A DNA stretch of 64,000 bases from Paenibacillus tyrphae (lineage in GTDB: Bacteria; Bacillota; Bacilli; Paenibacillales; NBRC-103111). Where the stretch lies: the NCBI RefSeq assembly GCF_027925525.1, contig NZ_BSDJ01000010.1, forward strand, positions 124,001 through 188,000, in the 5' to 3' direction. Positions 58,324 to 64,000 of the stretch are shown here, piece by piece. The translations under genes and the position numbers were made by a program. Below the pieces are notes generated by a model. That model ran no database searches. It saw nothing but the letters and a program-made list of their open reading frames with translations, and was not told the origin of the DNA. How positions within the stretch are numbered: position 1 is the stretch's first letter; the number at the start of each line of letters is the position of its first letter.

Positions 58324-59532
58324 GTGAGCGGAGCTTTATCCTGGCCTTTTCTGCGTTTATATGTATTAACCCTGCTTTATTTTAGCGCCAATTCCATTCT
58401 GAATGTGATTATCCCGTTGCGAGGGGAATCGCTGGGAGCCAGCAATACAACGGTCGGTTTCATTATGGGGGCGTATTTATTTACGACCATGTTCTTTCGG
58501 CCGTGGGCGGGCCATATGATTCAGAAGCACGGGCCGATCCGGGTGCTGCGCATTATTCTTATGATCAACGGCTTTGCCTTAATCCTGTATACGTTTACCG
58601 GGTTGGGCGGCTTTTTGGTTGCGCGTATTTTGCAGGGCGTGTCGACCGCTTTTTTTTCAATGGCGCTGCAGATCGGCATTATTGATGCGCTGCCGGAGAA
58701 GGATCGCTCCCAAGGAATTTCTCTATACTCTTTATTCTCGTATATTCCGGGTATCATTGGTCCTCTGCTGGCGTTGGGCATTTGGCAATCGGGGGACACG
58801 AATTATTTTACCGCAGCGATGGTAACCATCGCCCTGATTACGGGGGCTTTTGGCTACAGTGCCAAAATGGAAAAAGAAGCGGCCCCGCCTGTTTCAAACC
58901 CTGCGGAGCAGAGAGCGAGTATGTTTAAGTCCTTTGGCCAGTTGGTACAAAATCCGCATTTATTTAAATGCAGCGTCTTGATGCTGGTCGCTTCCATCAT
59001 ATTTGGAGCGGTTACCGCCTTTATCCCGCTTTACGCGGTGCAATTAAAAAGCGGCAATGCCGGAATTTACCTCATGCTTCAGGCAGGCACCGTGGTGTTG
59101 GCTCGTTTTGTTTTAAGAAAAAAAATTCCTTCGGACGGCAAATGGCATTCGTCTTTTATCATGGGGATGATGCTCCTGCTCGCGGCAGCGGCGGAATGTG
59201 TAGGCTTTTCGATGACAGGGGGCGCTATCTTCTTCTATGCGGGCGCCATCTTAATGGGAACGGCTCAAGCACTCCTTTATCCGACGCTGACAACGTATTT
59301 GACCTTTGTCCTGCCGCAGGCGAACCGCAATGTGTTAATCGGTTTATTTATTGCCATGGCTGATTTAGGCGTTTCGCTGGGAGGCGTCGTGATGGGCCCG
59401 GTCGCGGATCTTTCCTCCTATTCCTTGATGTATACGATTTGCGCTATCTTGGGCGCGTCGATGATCGTATTTGCCTATGATCGAGACAAACGGTTGTCGG
59501 GTCCGAATGAAGAAGCGAGCTTGCCGAAGTGA
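58324..59532 (+). CDS. cntE: CntE-type MFS metallophore exporter
   Basis: 402 residues with about 12 transmembrane helices. It starts at GTG 58324 after AGGAGGAG: LSWPFLRLYVLTLLYFSANS. The motif-A region reads RPWAGHMIQKHGPIRVLRII, followed by GFLVARILQGVSTAFFSMAL. In staphylococci CntE exports newly made staphylopine. As the last gene of the operon it completes a synthesis-export-import cycle. A convergent terminator follows 100 bases later. Confidence 0.9.
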   Translation: MSGALSWPFLRLYVLTLLYFSANSILNVIIPLRGESLGASNTTVGFIMGAYLFTTMFFRPWAGHMIQKHGPIRVLRIILMINGFALILYTFTGLGGFLVARILQGVSTAFFSMALQIGIIDALPEKDRSQGISLYSLFSYIPGIIGPLLALGIWQSGDTNYFTAAMVTIALITGAFGYSAKMEKEAAPPVSNPAEQRASMFKSFGQLVQNPHLFKCSVLMLVASIIFGAVTAFIPLYAVQLKSGNAGIYLMLQAGTVVLARFVLRKKIPSDGKWHSSFIMGMMLLLAAAAECVGFSMTGGAIFFYAGAILMGTAQALLYPTLTTYLTFVLPQANRNVLIGLFIAMADLGVSLGGVVMGPVADLSSYSLMYTICAILGASMIVFAYDRDKRLSGPNEEASLPK

Positions 59533-59631
59533 TAGCTTTTTCCGCTGCTCCAAATGATTGCGAACAAGTAACAGACTCCCGAATCCGAATTGTTGAAGCG
59601 AAACTTGTTATTCGAAAAACCTGTAAAGAAA

Positions 59632-59669
59632 GAAGCTTCCCATCCCTCTAAGGCGGGATGGGAAGCTTC
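59632..59669. terminator. Bidirectional terminator between convergent operons
   Basis: GAAGCTTCCCATCCC and GGGATGGGAAGCTTC are perfect 15-bp complements over 8 bases. On the minus strand it is followed by TTTCTTT. It separates the cnt operon from the FecBCD-like operon; its right arm ends four bases from the FecE-like stop codon. Confidence 0.85.
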
Positions 59670-59673
59670 AACC

Positions 59674-60450
59674 TCACATCAACATCATGGAATGAATCAA
59701 CGGAACTCCGCTGTCCGGGTCCGGTTGAATCTTTGCACGCACGCCGAATACAGCGCCTATAGAACCTTCATTCATAACTTCATTTGGCACGCCGTACGCA
59801 AAAATGCTCCCTTTGTTCATCATGACGATTTGATCCGAATAAGACGAGGCGTGGTTTAAGTCATGCAAAACCATGACGATCGTAAGGCCGTATGTACGAT
59901 TCAGTACTTTAACCAATTCCATGATTTCAAGCTGATGGCAAATATCGAGATAGGTCGTCGGTTCGTCAAGCAGAAGGATACCCGGTTGTTGAGCAAGGGC
60001 CATGGCGATCCACGCCCGCTGCCGTTCCCCTCCCGACAGCGTTGATACGGTTCTATCCTCGAGATGCTTTATCCCCGTTAAGCTTAAGGCCCAGTCCACA
60101 ATGTGCAGGTCATCCTCATTCATTCTCTTCATGAGGTTTTTGTGGGGAAAGCGTCCGAATGACACGAGATTTTTGATGCTTATATCCCCGATCTGTTCAT
60201 GACTCTGCATTAAGAAAGCCAGTTGTCGTGCAAATGGCTTTGCCTGCCACTGTTTGACATCTTTGCCGTCTAAATAAACGGTTCCTTCGTATCTCGGCAA
60301 TTGACGTGCTAACGCCTTAAGCAAAGTACTCTTCCCGCAGCCGTTTGGTCCGATAATACTGGTCACTTGGCCCTGTTTCAATTCAAGATCAAGAGATTCA
60401 ATTATCGTAGAGTCTCCATATCGGATCGCGAGATGTTCAGCCTTTAACAT
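59674..60450 (-). CDS. Siderophore/haem ABC transporter ATP-binding protein (FecE/FepC-like)
   Basis: 258 residues: Walker A GPNGCGKST, the Q-loop LMQSHEQIGDISIKNL, the signature LSGGERQRAWIAMALAQ, Walker B ILLLDEPTTYLDICHQ and the H-loop VLHDLNHA, with the iron-chelate subfamily pattern G-R-F-P-H. The start is ATG 60450 (MLKAEHLAIRYG) with GGAGAGG upstream; the long open frame before it overlaps the permease and is not coding. It lies two bases after the permease stop and is the last gene of this operon. Confidence 0.92.
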   Translation of the reverse strand: MLKAEHLAIRYGDSTIIESLDLELKQGQVTSIIGPNGCGKSTLLKALARQLPRYEGTVYLDGKDVKQWQAKPFARQLAFLMQSHEQIGDISIKNLVSFGRFPHKNLMKRMNEDDLHIVDWALSLTGIKHLEDRTVSTLSGGERQRAWIAMALAQQPGILLLDEPTTYLDICHQLEIMELVKVLNRTYGLTIVMVLHDLNHASSYSDQIVMMNKGSIFAYGVPNEVMNEGSIGAVFGVRAKIQPDPDSGVPLIHSMMLM

Positions 60451-60452
60451 TC

Positions 60453-61436
60453 CTAAGCACCTCTCCTTCTCAGCAGCCATAAGAACACGGGGGCACCGAG
60501 GACCCCCATCAAGATACCGGATGGAAGCTCTACAGGAGCGAACATGATGCGGGACAGCGTATCCGTAATGGTCAAAACCGTCACTCCAAGCAAGGCGGAG
60601 GCTGGAAGCAAGAACCGATAATCGCTTCCAATTAACAGTCGTGCCGCATGGGGAACGGTAAGCCCGACAAATCCCAGCATTCCCACGACGCTGACGGAGC
60701 TGGCGGCAAGCAACGTGGCAACAGCGAGCAGATAAAGGCGCATCCCTTCGACACGCAGCCCCAATGACCTCGCTTCGGCATCGCCCAATAGCAAGACGTT
60801 CATTCTTTGGACCCCGATGAGTGCAAGCGTTCCGCCTAGCAACGTGTAAGGGGTCAGCAGAGTTACATGAGGCCAACTCCGAGTCGCCAGTCCCCCGACC
60901 ATGAACAGAAGCGCTCCATTCACCCGATCGCTGTAAAACGTGAGCAAAGCGGAGATTCCGGAGTTTAAGAAGGCCGACACCGCTACCCCCGCCAAAACAA
61001 CCCGCACGGGGCTAACTCCTCCCTGCCAGGCCAAGAGGTAAATCACCAACGCTGCACCGATTCCGCCAAGGAAAGCGGCGGGCGTCAATAAATAGGCGTA
61101 AGAAGGAAATAAGATTAGCACCGCTATGCCGACAAGTCCCGCCCCGGAAGAAACACCGATGATGTGCGGGTCCGCCATCGGATTTCTCATCACGCCTTGC
61201 AATATGGCACCGGAGAGAGACAAGTTGATTCCGATCAATGCGGCGACCAGTGTTCTGGGAAAGCGAATATTCCAGATCACATCCCGGTAAGACGCCGCAG
61301 GATCTTGGAGCGCATCCCAGATGTCTGCCAAGCCTATATTTACAGCGCCGGCCGACAAGCTGAAGGCTGTGCCGCCGATGGCACTCAAGGCAAACAAAGC
61401 AATGATCGTCAGTTTCCAGGGGTTGGTTGTTATCAT
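60453..61436 (-). CDS. FecCD-family ABC transporter permease
   Basis: 327 residues, about ten transmembrane helices. FecCD family landmarks: IRFPRTLVAALIGINLSLSG, AILQGVMRNPMADPHIIGVS, SGAGLVGIAVLILF, VGMLGFVGLTVPHAARLLIG and a C-terminal ELPSGILMGVLGAPVFLWLL. ATG 61436 overlaps the binding-protein stop (ATGA). Only one permease gene is present, so a homodimer is expected. Confidence 0.92.
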   Translation of the reverse strand: MITTNPWKLTIIALFALSAIGGTAFSLSAGAVNIGLADIWDALQDPAASYRDVIWNIRFPRTLVAALIGINLSLSGAILQGVMRNPMADPHIIGVSSGAGLVGIAVLILFPSYAYLLTPAAFLGGIGAALVIYLLAWQGGVSPVRVVLAGVAVSAFLNSGISALLTFYSDRVNGALLFMVGGLATRSWPHVTLLTPYTLLGGTLALIGVQRMNVLLLGDAEARSLGLRVEGMRLYLLAVATLLAASSVSVVGMLGFVGLTVPHAARLLIGSDYRFLLPASALLGVTVLTITDTLSRIMFAPVELPSGILMGVLGAPVFLWLLRRRGA

Positions 61437-62428
61437 TCTTTTGCAGGGAACGTATCCGGGTAGACGAGCTTGGCCATCGTCTCCAAAGATTGATCGATAT
61501 GCAATCCCGGATTCGTTACAAACAGAGGGGAAGGCAGGAAAAACATCTTCTTTTCTTTTACCGCCCGAAGCGAGCTCCACGCCGGGTTATTTTCCAAATC
61601 CGATTTGAGCTTCTGATTGCCGAACTCCTGCGTGCCATGAACAAGAAGAAAAATATAGTCCGGATCCAGAACGACCAGCTTCTCCAAACTATACGGGGCC
61701 GAACTTGGCATATTCCCCGAAGGCAAGCCGTCGGCGACGTTCTTCATCTTCAGCATATTCGCCATATCGATGGCTATGGAGGAAGATTTCTGCACGAAGA
61801 CTCCCATAGGCATGATTGTAACCACAGCGTAGTTGGGACCGTGGCCCGGGAGTTTCGCAACGATATTCTGCAATTTCTTATCCGTCTTATGAAGAGCCGC
61901 AAGCGACTGGGCTTCGTTTCCGGTCATGTTGCCGACCCACTTGGCTGCGGTTTGAATATCGCTGTAACTTTCGATTTTGATTAGCGCCAGTGGAATATGG
62001 GCGGATGCCATGGATGGTTTGAGATTCGCATGGAACATGGGCTGCCCGATGACCAAATCCGGCTTCAAGCTCATGATTTGTTCGAGGCTTACGTTATTGA
62101 TGTCGCCGACTTCCTTCGCATCTTTTGCGGCTTCGGGAACCATGATCCCAGGTGCGGTTGCGCGCCCCACGGCTTTACCTCCCAGTTGGTAAAACAATTC
62201 AAGTACTTCCGTATTGAGAACCACGATTCGCTCCGGTTTCTTAGGCAGCGCGACTTGCTCTCCTGTGCTGTCCTGGAAACTGTAAAAGTTGGTTTGTGTG
62301 GCAGAGGCCGGGTCTTTAGTGGTTGCGGCAGCCTGCCCCATATTTGCCGCCGGTTCCGGTGTCCTGCTGCAAGAAGCAAGACAAGCTGCGAAAATAACAG
62401 CCAAGAACAACCATGAGATTTTATTCAT
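61433..62428 (-). CDS. Iron-siderophore/haem substrate-binding lipoprotein
   Basis: 331 residues: a lipoprotein signal with Cys20 (LASC), then the FecB/BtuF-like fold with LPKKPERIVVLNTEVLELFY, GDINNVSLEQIMSLKPDLVI, SYSDIQTAAKWVGNMTGNEA and KLVYPDTFP near the end. It binds a metal chelate and hands it to the FecCD permease. GGAGGA precedes the ATG. No clear Fur box is visible in the 84 bases upstream. Its position facing the cnt operon suggests a metal-acquisition island. Confidence 0.9.
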   Translation of the reverse strand: MNKISWLFLAVIFAACLASCSRTPEPAANMGQAAATTKDPASATQTNFYSFQDSTGEQVALPKKPERIVVLNTEVLELFYQLGGKAVGRATAPGIMVPEAAKDAKEVGDINNVSLEQIMSLKPDLVIGQPMFHANLKPSMASAHIPLALIKIESYSDIQTAAKWVGNMTGNEAQSLAALHKTDKKLQNIVAKLPGHGPNYAVVTIMPMGVFVQKSSSIAIDMANMLKMKNVADGLPSGNMPSSAPYSLEKLVVLDPDYIFLLVHGTQEFGNQKLKSDLENNPAWSSLRAVKEKKMFFLPSPLFVTNPGLHIDQSLETMAKLVYPDTFPAKE

Positions 62429-62512
62429 TGAAACGAGTCCTCCAACAAATTTAATGGTCCGAATTCCTTACAACAGAAACGTTCATTTCGGGCTTTAATC
62501 AAACCTCCAGTG

Positions 62513-63115
62513 TCATACGAAATCAATATCGTACTCCATATGCTTAGCCGTGGCCTTAGCGACATCAACTCCCAGCAATCTGCGCACGATATGAAACGCC
62601 ATATCGATCCCCGCCGAAATCCCGGCAGAGCTGATCACGTTTCCTTCGTCTACAAACTTCACATGGTCCAGTACGGTCACCGCAGGGAAGTTCTCCTTCA
62701 TCCATGGAATGCTCGCTGCGTGAGTCGTTGCTTGCTTTCCATCGAGCAGACCTGCTTTCGCGAGCAAGAAAGCTCCCGTGCAGACAGAAGTCATGAGCTC
62801 GACTTGAGGAATCCTGCCGCGAATCCAAGAGATGACGTTATCGTTATGCAGCTCGCGACGAGTTCCCAGTCCGCCGGGTATGACAATAATGTCATAATCC
62901 GGTGCGGATTCAAGGCTGTAATTCGGAACCACCTTCAATCCGTTTCGTGCCGTGACCATTTGCCCGGATTCGGAAAATGTAGTTACTAAGAAAGGCTTCA
63001 ATTCATCCGGCTTCCCCCGGTTTATGGAGGTTACGGCCAACACCTCGAACGGTCCGGCGATTTCCAATACCTCTGCATCGTCGAACAAAAAAATGCCCAC
63101 TTTACGCTGTTTCAT
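62513..63115 (-). CDS. DJ-1/PfpI family protein
   Basis: 200 residues, class I glutamine amidotransferase-like fold. It starts MKQRKVGIFLFDDAEVLEIA at ATG 63115 (GGAGGG upstream). The nucleophile elbow is SVCTGAFLLAKAGLLDGKQA with Cys112, then TTHAA and a C-terminal SSAGISAGIDMAFHIVRRLL. This is the isonitrile-hydratase/AraC-N-terminal-domain branch, here as a stand-alone protein without the HTH part. Function unknown. It lies between the FecB-like gene and the membrane protein, all in one orientation. Confidence 0.9.
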   Translation of the reverse strand: MKQRKVGIFLFDDAEVLEIAGPFEVLAVTSINRGKPDELKPFLVTTFSESGQMVTARNGLKVVPNYSLESAPDYDIIVIPGGLGTRRELHNDNVISWIRGRIPQVELMTSVCTGAFLLAKAGLLDGKQATTHAASIPWMKENFPAVTVLDHVKFVDEGNVISSAGISAGIDMAFHIVRRLLGVDVAKATAKHMEYDIDFV

Positions 63116-63176
63116 AAGTCCCTCCACTTTGTTCAAAATAAATTTGGTTATCCTCGCAAGTTTCTCCCGCCAGTCT

Positions 63177-63851
63177 TCATCTGTCTAAAGCAGGAAGACC
63201 GTTTGGAAGAAGCTTGATCGGCGCTTTGAAGATGAGGCGGTTAACAACTTCCGCCGCACTCAGGTTGATCGCGATGCTCCCGTATACGCCAAACGTATAG
63301 CTTGCCTCGTAATTGAACCCGAGCCAATCATGACCTGCGAACAATAGGATGTGGGTCAGCATGTTCGTAAAGCAAAATACATAGCTGCGCACCATCCATT
63401 TGCGATGCGATGTTATATTTCTGCGTTTGATGGCGATAAATGCGGTGATCGAAAAAACGAGCCAGATGATATTCAACAGATTGAAGGCGATGCTGTTCAC
63501 TTTCCCTCCGGTTGAATGCGGCGCCAAATAACCGGATGTAAAGATGACCGCAATGACGGAAACAAGGTATACAATTCCGTTCACTCTGTGAAGCAAACGG
63601 TTTCGTTTCAACAGCCGCATGGAGAAATTGGCGACTCCCGTAATCATCGCAAGACAGCCGAAAATAATATGCACGTGTACGACAGTTAGCCATGCCGGCA
63701 TGACGAACGAGGAAGAAAGCTTCGTCTTATGGCTTAAAAATTCGGTTAATTGCGGGTCGAACACCAGATTTTTGCCTAGTACATAAACAATAAAGACGAC
63801 GGTTACAAGTACTAATGCGATATACAATTTCCGGCTCACGGTCCGCTTCAT
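63177..63851 (-). CDS. DUF2306-like membrane protein
   Basis: 224 residues with about six transmembrane helices: LYIALVLVTVVFIVYVLGK, TVVHVHIIFGCLAMITGVAN, a segment with HRVNGIVYLVSVIAVIFTSG, LLNIIWLVFSITAFIAIKRR, HRKWMVRSYVFCFTNMLTHI and YGSIAINLSAAEVVNR. The H-x-H-I, H-R-x-x-G and H-R-x-W-M-x-R-S motifs fit the DUF2306 group. ATG 63851 follows GGAGGAG; codons upstream are not needed. Function unknown. Bases 63852-64000 hold only promoter-like sequence. Confidence 0.82.
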   Translation of the reverse strand: MKRTVSRKLYIALVLVTVVFIVYVLGKNLVFDPQLTEFLSHKTKLSSSFVMPAWLTVVHVHIIFGCLAMITGVANFSMRLLKRNRLLHRVNGIVYLVSVIAVIFTSGYLAPHSTGGKVNSIAFNLLNIIWLVFSITAFIAIKRRNITSHRKWMVRSYVFCFTNMLTHILLFAGHDWLGFNYEASYTFGVYGSIAINLSAAEVVNRLIFKAPIKLLPNGLPALDR

Positions 63852-64000
63852 GTATACTCCTCCATCCCGAGTGTTCCGTGCGGTGTGGATTTGATTCCGA
63901 ACGGTCTCTTTTAAGGGTAGCACACGAAAAAAATACATCAATAGCCACAAGGAGCTATTTATTGGCGTGATCTCGAAGTTTTGTGAACGATCGCCCTTTG

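Noticed and set aside
1..64000. rRNA, tRNA, complete insertion sequences and replication origins.
   Set aside because: I looked for cloverleaf-like segments, transposase motifs and DnaA-box clusters and saw none I could support; only a TnsA remnant and the palindromic element suggest past mobility.

Overview
The window looks like a chromosomal segment of a Paenibacillus-type Firmicute. The evidence is strong AGGAGG ribosome binding sites, lipoprotein signals, S-layer homology (SLH) anchored proteins, a Bacillus-type Zur box, a GlpP antiterminator and a staphylopine/bacillopaline-type metallophore operon. No rRNA, tRNA, CRISPR array or complete insertion sequence was seen. Several genes are broken; where a single base would repair the frame, a sequencing error cannot be excluded.

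Layout. 1-1413: the end of an SLH surface protein. 2.0-4.6 kb: a DoxX-like gene, then an AT-rich minus-strand island of small immunity-like genes alternating with decayed toxin C-terminal pieces, at least two of which begin with the same GTGN junction. 4.6-20.8 kb: mostly housekeeping and stress genes: endonuclease V, PadR with a DUF2269-like membrane protein, an FMN reductase, a broken GNAT gene, an alpha/beta hydrolase, a WYL regulator, an SDR-MerR pair with a classic 19-bp-spacer MerR promoter, Ada translationally coupled to an MFS exporter, an SLH-anchored 5'-nucleotidase-like protein that has lost most metal ligands, a secreted repeat protein, an orphan solute-binding lipoprotein and an LD-carboxypeptidase-like protein. 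20.8-21.2 kb: a roughly 340-bp palindromic, MITE-like element. 21.2-25.4 kb: a TetR-controlled polar amino acid ABC transporter plus M24 peptidase operon with a perfect palindromic operator.

25.9-37.2 kb: a polymorphic toxin locus. A small secreted YD-repeat protein precedes a 3016-residue protein with 17 tandem repeats of about 88 residues, an Rhs/YD shell, a HINT domain and an unrecognised AT-rich toxin tip. Its immunity gene overlaps the toxin stop. Behind it lies a second orphan toxin remnant with its own putative immunity gene.

37.5-41.5 kb: a GH35 beta-galactosidase, an AraC regulator and an epimerase-like protein. 41.7-42.5 kb: a graveyard with TnsA (Tn7-like) and DeoR fragments. 42.5-49.3 kb: a GbsR/MarR-type regulator divergent from a Ugp-type glycerol-3-phosphate/glycerophosphodiester transporter, a glycerophosphodiester phosphodiesterase, SMR and MgtC genes, and GlpP. 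A terminator hairpin before the phosphodiesterase gene is a natural candidate target of GlpP.

50.1-59.5 kb: a complete nine-gene opine metallophore operon (cntKLMABCDFE) behind a sigma-A promoter and a Zur box. It covers synthesis (histidine racemase, nicotianamine synthase-like enzyme, opine dehydrogenase), export (MFS) and re-import of the metal complex (an Opp/Nik-type ABC transporter). 59.7-62.4 kb: a FecBCD-like siderophore/haem uptake operon converging on it. The window ends with a DJ-1/PfpI protein and a DUF2306-like membrane protein.
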